DNA of 64,000 nucleotides from Cellvibrionaceae bacterium (lineage in GTDB: Bacteria; Pseudomonadota; Gammaproteobacteria; Pseudomonadales; Cellvibrionaceae): the NCBI GenBank assembly GCA_024707385.1, contig JANPZW010000004.1:186001-250000 (forward strand), given 5' to 3'. Every line of letters starts with the position of its first letter. Within the stretch, counting starts at the first letter, position 1. The notes below the pieces were generated by a model that was not told where the DNA came from, searched no databases, and saw only the letters and a program-made list of their open reading frames with translations. A program made the position numbers and the translations under genes. Positions 39,662-49,625 of the stretch are shown piece by piece.

Positions 39662-42516
39662 ATGTCCGGTTCGATTTTATTTCGTCGCAAATCTTTGCGC
39701 CGTTTTGTTGCCGCAGCCATGGCACTCAGCGCCGCCGCTGTGCCTTTGGCTTATATCCCATCTGTTCTTGCACAGGAGGCCGCGTCTGAAGAGGGTGAGG
39801 TAGCGGATTTAAGTGATATTACGATTACGGATGATCCTCTGCGTGCCTTATCCAGTGAACCATCCGGGGCTTCTTTCGGTTTTGCCAAACCGCTGTTGGA
39901 AACACCTCGCACCGTCACCTTTGTGAGCGAAGAACAATTGCGTCTGTTCGGCGTTTCCACCGTTGAAGATTTGAGCCGCTTGGTGCCCGGCACTTATACC
40001 ACTACGCGTTACGGTTTGCAGGGCGGTATCAACGTGCGTGGCGTGTCGGCTGATTTTTATTATCGCGGCGTAAAACGCCTGCAAATGCAGGGGCATGTGC
40101 GCACAGTCTTATCCGCCTACGACAATATCGAAGTGATTAAAGGACCGCCGTCACCGTTGTACGGAATGGGGCAGGTGGGTGGTTATGCCAACTTGGATCC
40201 CAAATCCGGTCGCGCAAAAACCGGCAAATACATGACCAAGGAGCAGGGGTATTTGCAAGCCACCACCGGCAGCTACAACAAGGGCGAAATGCAGTTCGGT
40301 TTGGGTATTCCTTTCTCCATCGCCGGCAAAACCGCGGGCGCTTATGTGATGGGTCTGCTGGAAGATTCCGATACATTTATACGCACAGTACCCGCACAGC
40401 AAAAATTTATTCAGGCCACGTTGAGCGTGGATAACGTCATCGGCAATTTCCGTTTGGAAACCGGTGGCCAGATGCAGAACTCCGTTACCGCCGGAGCTTA
40501 TTTCACCCGCGCCACGCAAAACATGATCGACAACGACGTGTACGTCACCGGTCGCCCTCTGGCAAATCTGGATTTAAATGGCGATGGCCGTATCGGCTAT
40601 CTGGAGACCTATTTGGGATCGCCTGTAGAAGGCAATATCACTGGTGCCAACCAGGCACTCGAACAGCGCTACCGGCTTGGTAATGATGCCAACGGCAATC
40701 CGCTGCTGATATCCAATTTTGCCAATTCCATTGCCGGTATTCCCCAGTCCATGAAGGATTATTTGACGGGCGGACCGGGAGCCAATCTCGATTGCGCCAT
40801 GGCGAATTACATGCGCAGTGACGCTGTGCCCGCGATTGCGCCCGGTAGTGGATTGGTGTCGAACCAGTTGCCCGTCGGCTTTGTGCTCGACCCGTGTACC
40901 ACTGGACGCACCACACTTTCCAACAATGATTACCGTAATAACGGCGCGTATGAGCGTGAACAAAATGCTACGCAGCGGATGTTTTATTTCGATTTAATCA
41001 ACGACTACAACCCTGATTTCACCATCAAGAATCAATTCTTTTTCGACAGTATCGACTCCTTTAAAGATTCCTGGCTGCCCTACGGGAAAACCAGGAAATT
41101 CATATGTGGGAGGACAAGCTGACTATCACCAAACGCCTGCCCGCCGACAAATTGCCGGATTGGCTGAGCGTCAACACCCTGGGTTCCATCAATTATCGCG
41201 ATACCAAGGGCTGGATTCGCAGCTCCGGTGGCGATTTCGATTATCGCCAGGACATCACCTATCAAACCTATGAAGCGGATGGCAGTGGCACCGGCGGTTT
41301 TTATCCCAACACCATGTTCTGGACCCAGCTGACCAACAACAGCTACCAGACCGGTGTACCCAACACCCGGGATAACACTTCCGAATACACCGAGAACGGT
41401 ATAGGTCTGATGTTCGACATCGACTTTTTCCGCAACACCAACCTAGTGCTGGGCGGACGTTTCGACAAAGTCCGCGCCAAGGTGACGGAGAGCCCGCTGT
41501 TTAACCCCAACTCCGGCAATACTGAGTTCTCCACTCCCTCCGGTTGGGGACCGACACCGGAACTGCTGGCGGATTACATTGCCGGGATCGCGTGTACGGA
41601 ACCCCTCGCGGGAACCTGCCCCGGAGCCTTCCGCGCTCCTGGCACAGAGGTGAAGACGTCGGACTCCGGCAAGTCTATAAGCGCGAGTCTTTCGCACAAA
41701 TTGCCCTGGGCGAGCATGACGCCATACGTCACCCTGGCGCGGGCGACCATCACCCTGGATTCCGCCAACAACATGTACTCCAGAGATACAGTCCTCGGCG
41801 GCAAGCTGGTGGGTGATGCGGAGTTGCAGGAGGTCGGTATCAAAGGCACAGCGCTGGGCCGCAAGGCGCAGTGGACCCTGGCCTGGTTTGACCAGGAGCG
41901 CACCGACGTTTCCAACCCGAGCGACCCCAGCGTCAGCTCATTTGCCACCAGTACGACCACCGAGGGGGTTGAGGCGAGTATCAACTATCAACCCACCCGC
42001 AAATGGTTTGTCGGCGCGGCCGTCACCTATCTGGACGCGCGTTATCTGAACGGCTTGACCACCGGCCAACAAGTGGACGTGACTGCGCGCGATCTGGGCT
42101 TCCAGGACATAGTTCTGCCTACAGGTGAAATCTACCCCGCGGAAGCCTTCGGTTACGGCGGCCGCACACGGGTAGTGATCGATGACCCTAACAACGTCTA
42201 TGACGAAGTACCGGGCTCACCGAAAGTACAGGCGTCGCTCAACACCACCTACACCATCGGCAAAGGTTTCGGTCTGCTCGCCAATATCCAGTACTTCGAC
42301 AAGTCCTGGGCCAACCGCATCCAGACCGTGGAAATCCCTGAAGCCACCGTGTTCAACGTGGGCGCCACCTGGGACAGCGCGCGGGTTCACCTGAAGGCGA
42401 ACATCTACAACCTGACGGATGAAATCTACTTCCGCGCTACCGGTGGTGGTAACTCCAACATGTTGTCGGTGATGGCGGACCGCCGCTACGAAATCTCCCT
42501 GAAGGTTGATTTCTAA
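39662..42516 (+). CDS. TonB-dependent receptor without STN domain (one frame break)
   Basis: Corrected length 951 residues. Signal peptide MSGSILFRRKSLRRFVAAAMALSAA with AXA-like LAQEA cut. The plug starts FAKPLLETPRTVTFV, VPGTYTTTRYGLQGGINVRG, and the barrel ends VMADRRYEISLKVDF. The plug closely resembles that of the receptor at 33817, so the two are paralogues, but the STN signalling domain is absent: a transporter, not a transducer. Adding one G to GGG at 41084-41086 joins WLPYG to ENQEIHMWEDKLTI. The acidic loop LDLNGDGRIGYLE is shared. A strong terminator follows before the amidases, which may have readthrough. Confidence 0.9.
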
Positions 42517-42525
42517 CAACTAATA

Positions 42526-42564
42526 GCAGGCATTGCCTTCGGGCAAATGCCTGCTGCTTTTTTC
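42526..42564 (+). terminator. Rho-independent terminator between the second receptor and the amidases
   Basis: GCAGGCATT with AATGCCTGC around a GCCTTCGGGC loop region, then TGCTTTTTTC. The long stem and U-tract are clear. The amidase genes therefore need their own promoter or readthrough. Confidence 0.9.
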
Positions 42565-42651
42565 AAAATAATCGATTCCCCAATTAACCTGATCTCAAAG
42601 CAGCGGGCTTATGCAATGACAAGCACTGTATTGTTTAACAGGCGAACGGAA

Positions 42652-44255
42652 ATGCGGACATTGGCCAAGACAATGTCGGCGACTTCCCGGGTATTGCATA
42701 AGAGCGCGTTTATTTTCAGTGTGGTCGCCGCAATGGCGATCACTTTCCACTCCGCGCAAGCAGCCGAATTCAATTTGCAAACCGCCACCATCGAAGACAT
42801 CAACAAAGCCTTCGACGCGGGTGCGTTAACCTCGGAAAAACTTACTCAGCTTTATTTGGATCGCATCGCGGCCTACGACCAGCAAGGCCCCAAGCTCAAT
42901 ACGATTATTACGCTGAATCAGGAAGCGCTGGCCACGGCGCGGGCGCTGGATGCCGAGCGCAAAACCAAAGGTCCGCGCAGTAAACTCCACGGCGTGCCGG
43001 TGGTGCTCAAAGATCTGTTCGATACCAAGGATATGCCCACCACGGCGGGCTTTCTGCCGATGAAAAATTCCCAGCCCATGTACGACGCCACAGTGGTGGC
43101 GCGGCTGCGGGATGCGGGCGCGATTATTCTCGCCAAGGTCAATATGAGTGACTGGTTCGGTGTGCCGAAAGACGGCGACCAGAGCACGGTCCTGGGCCGC
43201 ACCCTCAATCCTTACAACCTCAAACTCACCCCCGGCGGCTCCAGCGGCGGCACAGGCGCGGCGCTGGCCGCCGGCTTTGCCCAGATCGGCCTGGGCAGCG
43301 AAACCGGCGTTTCCATTCGCAATCCCACCGCCAATAACAGTGTGGTGGGTCTCGCGCCTAGCAGAGGTTTGATTCCCCGCGCCGGGCAGGTGATGACATC
43401 GTTTATGCAGGAGCGCGCCGGACCCATGGGCCGCAGCGTTTACGACGTGGCGGCGCTCACCGATGTGGTGGCCGGGTTTGACGCGGAGGACCTGATGTCG
43501 GTCGCCTCTTTAGGCAAAACACCCGCGGTTTCCTACACCACTTTTTAAAAGCGGACGGCCTGCGCGGCGCCCGTATCGGGGTATTCCGCGATCTTTTCCG
43601 CAAAGGGAAGATGCACGACGAAGGCGTGGCGCTGGTGGATGCTGCCATCGCTCAGATGAAAGCCGCCGGGGCGGTGATTGTCGATCCGATCTCCACCGGC
43701 CTGGACCTGTTCCCTCTGCTGGCGGAAACCCGCACCAACTACCACGAGGCGCAATTTTCCTACAACCTCTATTTCCGTCGCCTCGGCCCCAACGCGCCGA
43801 TCAAAAATATGGATGATCTGTTAAGCAAAGGCGGCTCTCTGATGAAACCCAGCATCGTGCAGGGGTACCAGGAATTTAATTCGCTGATGCATCACCCGGA
43901 TTTTCTCGCTCGCCAAGCCACTCAAGAAACTTTGAAAGAAGCGGCAATCGCGCTGATGCAGAAATACCGCCTAGACGCGCTGGTATATCCGTTCAAATCC
44001 GTACCGCCTGAAGGCCATCTCGAACGCCATCTGGAAAAAGACAATCCCTTCAGCTCCGTCACTGGATTGCCTGCAGTGCTGGTGCCGGCGGGTTACACCA
44101 AAAAAGAGAATGGCCCCATCGCCATCGAATTCCTCGGTCAACCCTTCAGCGAACCCACTTTGTTCCGCCTGGCATATGCCTATGAGCAGTTGTCCCACAA
44201 CCGCAAAACGCCGGCCAGTGTTCCCTCCCTGCCGGGTGAGAGTTTCAGTTACTGA
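42652..44255 (+). CDS. Exported amidase, amidase-signature family (one frame break), no. 1 of 4
   Basis: Corrected length 534 residues. Signal peptide SAFIFSVVAAMAITFHSAQA, then the AS-family core with catalytic Lys in VPVVLKDLFDT, cis-Ser in GGSSGGTG and nucleophile Ser in GSETGVSIRNP: all three present. The frame break is at T5 43542-43546; adding one T gives YTTFLKADGLRGARIG. I chose the ATG at 42652 because a GAACGGA site precedes it and the signal peptide is complete; upstream in-frame starts overlap the terminator or add a basic stretch. Sec-exported, acting in the periplasm. Shares its mature start (AEFNLQTATIEDI) with nos. 2 and 4. Confidence 0.9.
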
Positions 44256-44271
44256 CGAACAGGAATCGACT

Positions 44272-45846
44272 ATGTGGCTTACGCAATTTAAACGCTCCCT
44301 CGCGATATCCACGCTCTTATGTGCACCCTTGCTGGCAGGGGCCGCTGAATTCAATCTCGCCACCGCCACGGTGGCGGACATCCAGGCCGCGATGGATAAG
44401 GGCGCGCTCACCGCGGAAAAGCTGGTGCAGCTCTATCTGGCGCGCATTGAGGCCTACGATCAGAAAGGCCCTGCGCTCAACACTGTTATCACCCTGAACC
44501 AGAACGCGCTGGCGGAGGCCCGGGCGCTGGACGCCGAGCGCAAGACGACCGGCCCGCGCTCGCCGCTGCACGGGGTGGTGGTGCTCGCCAAGGACGTGTT
44601 CGATACCAAGGACATGCCCACCAGTGGCGGCTTCAAACTGATGGCCACCTCGCAGCCGGACAAAGACTCTTTTGTTATCCAGCGCCTGCGCGAGGCGGGC
44701 GCGATCATTCTCGCCAAGCTCAATCAATCCGATTGGTACGGAGTCGCGCCCTCCGGCGGTAGCACTTTGGGTGGTCAGGTGATCAGCCCTTACAACGCCA
44801 AAAAAACCACCGGCGGCTCCAGTTCCGGCACAGGTTCGGCGGTAGCTGCGTGGTTGGGCACTGTCGGTCTGGGCAGCGATACCACCGGCTCCATCGTCAT
44901 TCCCGCGGCGCTGGGAAATCAGGTGGGCATCTCCGCCACCCACGGGCTTATTTCCCGTACCGGGATGATGTGGAGTTCGCCGTCCCAGGAGAGCGGTGGT
45001 CCTATGACCCGTAGTGTCTACGACGCGGCCGCCGTGCTCGACGCCATCGCCGGCTACGATGCCGCCGACCTCGCCACCCAGGCCGGCCTGGGCAAAATCC
45101 CCTCCCGCCCCTACACCAGCTTTGTCGATAAAGAAGGCTTGAAAGGCGCGCGTATCGGCGTGCTGCGGGAGATGATCCGCAAAGGCAAAGTCCACAACGA
45201 GGGCACCGCGCTATTCGAAAAATCCCTGGCGGAATTCCGCGCGGCGGGGGCGCAGATCATCGACCCGGTAATGACCGGTCTGGATTTGACCGAAGGCCAG
45301 ACGCTGGCTGGAGCGCCCACCTATGAGCGCGCCGATGCGATCAATGCGTATCTCGCCCGCCTGCCAGCCGATGCGCCTATCCGCTCAGTGGCGGAGATGA
45401 TCGCCAAGGGTGGTGATCTGGTGAAACCCGCCATTGTCGAGGCGGCGCAAATCGGGCGTCTGGACCAGCACGCACCGCTGATGGCGGCGATGAAGCACCA
45501 GCAGGTTATGCGCGACGCCATTGTCGGCCTGATGGACAAATACCAACTCGATGCGGTGATCCTGCCCTATCGCACGGCCATCACCGACAAGGTCGGTTAC
45601 CGCGCACCACCCGACGCACCCAACGAAACCCGCAACGCCATCGCGTCCTACACCGGCTTGCCCACCATTGTGGTACCGGGCGGATTTTTCCCTTCGGACA
45701 AGATGCCCTTTGCTGTGCAGTTTCTCGGCCGCCCCTTCGCGGAGCCGATGCTGATCAAACTCGCCAGCGGTTACGAAGCCGTCAGCCGCCACCGCACTCC
45801 GCCCGCCAGCACACCGGCGCTGGCAGGGGAGGCGTTTAGCTATTGA
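44272..45846 (+). CDS. Exported amidase, amidase-signature family, no. 2 of 4
   Basis: 524 residues in one clean frame. Signal peptide MWLTQFKRSLAISTLLCAPLLAGA, mature start AEFNLATATVADI. Triad: Lys in VVVLAKDVFDT, cis-Ser in GGSSSGTGSA, nucleophile in GSDTTGSIVIPA. The ATG has AGGAATCGACT upstream and is 17 nt after no. 1. The gap and shared mature N-terminus indicate tandem duplication. It hydrolyses an amide bond; the substrate cannot be told from sequence. It is not an allophanate hydrolase, given the signal peptide. Its stop lies within a 20-nt tandem repeat. Confidence 0.92.
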   Translation: MWLTQFKRSLAISTLLCAPLLAGAAEFNLATATVADIQAAMDKGALTAEKLVQLYLARIEAYDQKGPALNTVITLNQNALAEARALDAERKTTGPRSPLHGVVVLAKDVFDTKDMPTSGGFKLMATSQPDKDSFVIQRLREAGAIILAKLNQSDWYGVAPSGGSTLGGQVISPYNAKKTTGGSSSGTGSAVAAWLGTVGLGSDTTGSIVIPAALGNQVGISATHGLISRTGMMWSSPSQESGGPMTRSVYDAAAVLDAIAGYDAADLATQAGLGKIPSRPYTSFVDKEGLKGARIGVLREMIRKGKVHNEGTALFEKSLAEFRAAGAQIIDPVMTGLDLTEGQTLAGAPTYERADAINAYLARLPADAPIRSVAEMIAKGGDLVKPAIVEAAQIGRLDQHAPLMAAMKHQQVMRDAIVGLMDKYQLDAVILPYRTAITDKVGYRAPPDAPNETRNAIASYTGLPTIVVPGGFFPSDKMPFAVQFLGRPFAEPMLIKLASGYEAVSRHRTPPASTPALAGEAFSY

Positions 45847-45876
45847 ACCGCGAGGGTAGCTATTGAACCGCGAGGG
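45837..45876. repeat. Tandem 20-nt duplication across the stop of amidase no. 2
   Basis: Two exact copies of TAGCTATTGAACCGCGAGGG, at 45837-45856 and 45857-45876. The first contains the real stop; the second is a spare in the gap. It looks like slippage or a copying event. Confidence 0.9.
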
Positions 45877-45942
45877 TATTGCCGCGAAAGCGGTAGCCAT
45901 TGGGCCGCGCTGGCCGCTCACGAATTATCGATGGAGGCATTT

Positions 45943-47457
45943 ATGAACACTGTTGATACCACTTGGTCGCGCCGACGCTTTGTCACAACCGCCGCGGGCG
46001 CCGGAGCCGCCTTATATTTTCTGCCCTTCGGCGGCGCGTACGCCGCCACGACCAACACGGATTTGCTCGGTAAATCTACGCTTGAGATCGCCCGTTTGAT
46101 TGCCAATCGCGATGTGACCTCGCTGGAAGTGGTGCAGGCGTGCCTTGCGCGGATCGATGCGGTGAATCCCAAGATCAATGCCGTAGTGGCGATTTGCCGG
46201 GAGCGCGCGCTTGCGGAGGCGGCTCTGGCGGATGCCATGCTCGCCGAGGGCCGTTCCATGGGACCGCTGCACGGCGTGCCCTTTACGGTGAAGGACTCCT
46301 TCGATACCGCTGGTGTTGTCACCACCGGCGGCACCCTCGGCCGCAAAAAATTCGTGCCCGGTAAAGATGCCACCGTGGTGGCGCGGGTGCGCGCTGCGGG
46401 CGCAATTCTGCTCGGCAAGACCAATACACCTGAATTTACCCTCGGCGGCGGTGGCAAGGGCACGGTCAACCTGATCCACGGCGTCACCCGCAATCCCTAC
46501 CATCTGGATTATCAGCCGAGCGGTTCATCCGGCGGTGCCGGCGCCATAGTGGCAGCGGGCGGGGCTTATTTTGATATTGGTTCCGACTACGGCGGCTCCA
46601 TCCGCGGCCCGGCTTTCGCCAACGGTATTGCCGGCATCAAACCCACTTTGGGCCGCCTGCCGCGCACCGGGCACATCGTCGGCTACGGCGGCCCCTTTGA
46701 TTCCTTTCAGGAAACCGGCCCTCTGGCACGACATGTCGAGGACATGGCGCTGCTCACTGCCATCATGAACGGCCCGGACGATTGGGACGCGACCATGGCG
46801 CCGGTGCCTCTGGGCGATCCTGCGAAAGTGGATTTCAAAAACCTGCGGGTCGCCTGGTACGACAGCAACGGCATGATGGCGCCTACCAAGGAAGTCCAGA
46901 AATTGGTGAAACAGTGCGTCGGATATTTCAAAAAAGCCGGCAGCAAAGTCAAAGAGGACATGCCGCCGAAAATGGAGCAACTCGCGGAAATCCGCGGCAA
47001 ATTCAATGGTGCTGAAGGCCGTGAACACATTCAGCGATTATTGAAATTGCACGCTACTACTCAGGCATCTCCCGGCTTGCGCACCGACGGCGATATAGTC
47101 ACCAGCGCCGATTTCACCCGTCTGTGTGAGGAGATGGATGCGATCAAAAGCGAGCAGCTCGCCTGGTTCGAGCAATACGATCTGATCGTCTGTCCCGCCA
47201 GCCAGCGCGCGCCCATTCCCCTCGACCATCCACTGCTGCCGCCGGAGCAGCGCGCCAAAGCCAGCTACACCAGTCAATACAACACCACCGGCTGGCCCGC
47301 TGGCGTTGTGCGTGCCGGTACTTCCAAAGACGCCCCCGGCCTGCCGCTGGGCATTCAGCTCGTCGCCCAGCCCTGGCGCGACGATCTGGTGATCGCCGCC
47401 ATGGCCTTGGTGGAAAAAGAAACCGGAGGCTGGGTGCCGCCGCCGCTGATTGGCTGA
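45943..47457 (+). CDS. Tat-exported amidase, amidase-signature family, no. 3 of 4
   Basis: 504 residues in one frame. A twin-arginine signal (WSRRRFVTTAAGAGAALYF, RR at 10-11 from this start) shows export folded, by the Tat pathway, unlike its three neighbours. Triad: Lys in VPFTVKDSFDT, cis-Ser in PSGSSGGAG, nucleophile in GSDYGGSIRGPA. It is a more distant AS subfamily than the others (TTNTDLLGKSTLEIARLIA). I chose the ATG at 45943, with GGAGG 7 nt upstream; another in frame at 45931 lies across that site. Confidence 0.9.
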   Translation: MNTVDTTWSRRRFVTTAAGAGAALYFLPFGGAYAATTNTDLLGKSTLEIARLIANRDVTSLEVVQACLARIDAVNPKINAVVAICRERALAEAALADAMLAEGRSMGPLHGVPFTVKDSFDTAGVVTTGGTLGRKKFVPGKDATVVARVRAAGAILLGKTNTPEFTLGGGGKGTVNLIHGVTRNPYHLDYQPSGSSGGAGAIVAAGGAYFDIGSDYGGSIRGPAFANGIAGIKPTLGRLPRTGHIVGYGGPFDSFQETGPLARHVEDMALLTAIMNGPDDWDATMAPVPLGDPAKVDFKNLRVAWYDSNGMMAPTKEVQKLVKQCVGYFKKAGSKVKEDMPPKMEQLAEIRGKFNGAEGREHIQRLLKLHATTQASPGLRTDGDIVTSADFTRLCEEMDAIKSEQLAWFEQYDLIVCPASQRAPIPLDHPLLPPEQRAKASYTSQYNTTGWPAGVVRAGTSKDAPGLPLGIQLVAQPWRDDLVIAAMALVEKETGGWVPPPLIG

Positions 47458-47487
47458 TTTTATTAACAGAAACAGAGACTATTCCCA

Positions 47488-49089
47488 ATGAAATTACACG
47501 CAACTCTATTGGCGCCAATTTTTGCGGCGTTGATGCATATCCAAGCATTGCACGCTGCCACATTAGATCTGGAAACCGCCACCATTCTGGATCTGCAAAA
47601 AGCCTACGATACCGGCCTCACTGCAGAAAAAGTTGTGTCGGTTTATCTGGAGCGAATTGTCGCCTACGATCAGAAAGGCCCGAAAATAAATTCAATTATT
47701 ACCCTTAATCAGAATGCCCTCGTGGTTGCGCGCGAGCTGGATGCCGAGCGCAAAAGCAAAGGTCCCCGCTCGTTGTTGCACGGCGTGCCGATTCTCGTCA
47801 AAGACAATTTCGATACCTACGACATGCCCAATACCGGCGGTTCCAAAGCCCTGGCCGGCTCCATCCCCATGTACGATGCTTTCACCGTCAAAAAACTGCG
47901 TGAGGCTGGCGCAATTATTCTGGCGAAAACCAATCTGGATGAATTCGCCCGCGGTGGCACCGGCACCAGTTCCCTCGGTGGCCAGACCCTGAATCCCTAC
48001 AACGTGAAAAAATCCCCGGCGGTTCCAGTGCCGGTTCCGGTGCGGGAATTGCGGCTTTATTTGGCCAGGTGGGATTGGGTACCGAAACCGGCTCTTCCAT
48101 CCGTCAGCCCTCGGCGAAAAATAATCTCGTCGGATTTTCTCCCTCCCAGGGGCTTGTCAGCCGCCAGGGCATTATTCCTATTTCCATCACCTATGATCGC
48201 GCCGGCCCCATGGCCCGCAGCGTCACAGATGCCGCTATTACCATGAGCATTATGGCCGGCACAGATGCGGCCGATTTATTCACGCTTAACAGCCTCGGCC
48301 ATGCACCGAAAGACAATTATCTCTCCGCGTTGCAAAAAGACGGCTTGAAAGGTGCGCGCATCGGCGTATTGCGGGATTTGTTCGGCAAAGAAAAAAGCCG
48401 ATCAACCCGCGGTGGAAATCATCAATGCCGCCATCGCGAAATTAAAAGAGCAGGGCGCAACGGTGATTGATCCGCTCGATCCGGGTGTGGATTTATGGGC
48501 AACTCTGCGCGATACCAACGCAGGGACTGGCGAATATAAACAAGCCATCAACGCCTATTTCGCCGCGCGCGGCGCCGCCACGCCGGTAAAAAATCTGAGC
48601 GAATTAATTGCCTCCGGCGGCTATCTCGGTCGTCTGAAAGATCGGTATATCGAATCGGATGCGGTGGATGAAATGACCTTTAATGCGGATTACATCGGCC
48701 GCTACAAAGGTAAACAGGTGATCCAACAACGCATGATGGATCTGATGAAACAATGGCAATTGGACGCAGTGGTTTATCCCTTCGAAACCAAACCGGCAAA
48801 AACCATAGCAGAGGCTGCCCCCAATAACGGCGAAACAGTCGTCAACGACCCCTTCGACAACCGCGTCCCTGGCGGCGGCAACCGCTTGAGCACTGTCTCC
48901 GGCCTGCCCACCATCGTAGTGCCCGCCGGTTTCAACAAAGACGGCGTCGGCGTCGCCCTGGAAATACTCGGCAAACTCTACGATGAAGCCACCGTCATCC
49001 GCTTGGCCTACGCCTACGAGCAGGCGGCGCCAAATCGAAAACTGCCTAAAACCACACCCTTGTTGGGGATTGAGAAGATCGAGTATTAA
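47488..49089 (+). CDS. Exported amidase, amidase-signature family (two frame breaks), no. 4 of 4
   Basis: Corrected length 533 residues. Signal peptide MKLHATLLAPIFAALMHIQALHA, mature start ATLDLETATILDL. Triad: Lys in VPILVKDNFDT, cis-Ser in GGSSAGSG, nucleophile in GTETGSSIRQPS. Breaks: A6 at 48007-48012 (one A short, restoring KKIPGGSSAG) and A6 at 48391-48396 (one A extra, restoring FGKEKADQPAVEIIN). Tandem paralogue of nos. 1 and 2. A strong GC hairpin follows. Confidence 0.88.
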
Positions 49090-49099
49090 GTGTAGAAAC

Positions 49100-49121
49100 G
49101 CGGCGCCCAAAATGGCGCCGC
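49100..49121 (+). terminator. Hairpin at the end of the amidase genes
   Basis: GCGGCGCC (49100-49107) with GGCGCCGC (49114-49121), loop CAAAAT: 8 perfect pairs but no U-tract. A weak terminator or an RNA-end stabiliser. Confidence 0.55.
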
Positions 49122-49625
49122 AACCGCCCCTTCGTTATTGACAGTCGATTACCCATCCTCCCTCTCTCCGATCATTTCCCTTCCTAGCTTAGCGAAGCGG
49201 ATTGCAGCTCGATAAAAACCTGAAGAAGAGCGGAAGCCGTTCGAAGAAATCAGCCATTACGTAGTTTTACGTAGTTATTTTCATTCCTTGCTTCAGCATA
49301 ATCGAGAATAGAAATAGGGGTGTGCATTAATCATAAAAAAGGATTTTTCAGCTTTCATTTACATCATGTGTTGTGGAATCTCTGGGAAGAATGCCCACCA
49401 ATCCGAGTTGATGAACTGCTCTTTTTTTGTTGCACGCGTGTTTTTTCTGCAAGGTGAATCCCATGCGCAAACTCTAGCTGTTCGGCAGGTAGGGTATAGA
49501 TAAGTGGCATGCGAAGGACATATCGCCGGTTCAGGATGCTGCCCGGTGATACCGCGTAGGGATATGAAAGTGAGTTACAAGTTAACAGGACTATCAAGCC
49601 GGTCACGGCATGCGGAGGAATAATA
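49122..49625. other. Gap between the amidases and the beta-propeller gene
   Basis: About 500 nt. I see no gene. A minus-strand frame at 49364-49720 has no family signal. The region should hold the propeller gene's promoter. Confidence 0.4.

Noticed and set aside
44317..45195. 292-residue minus-strand frame over amidase 2
   Set aside because: Antisense shadow of a conserved GC-rich coding region.
45837..45876. Repeat as a phage or element attachment site
   Set aside because: Tandem and adjacent, with no integrase or element between copies.
42652..49089. That one of the amidases is the missing allophanate hydrolase
   Set aside because: All four have Sec or Tat signal peptides and lie in a receptor locus; allophanate is made in the cytoplasm.
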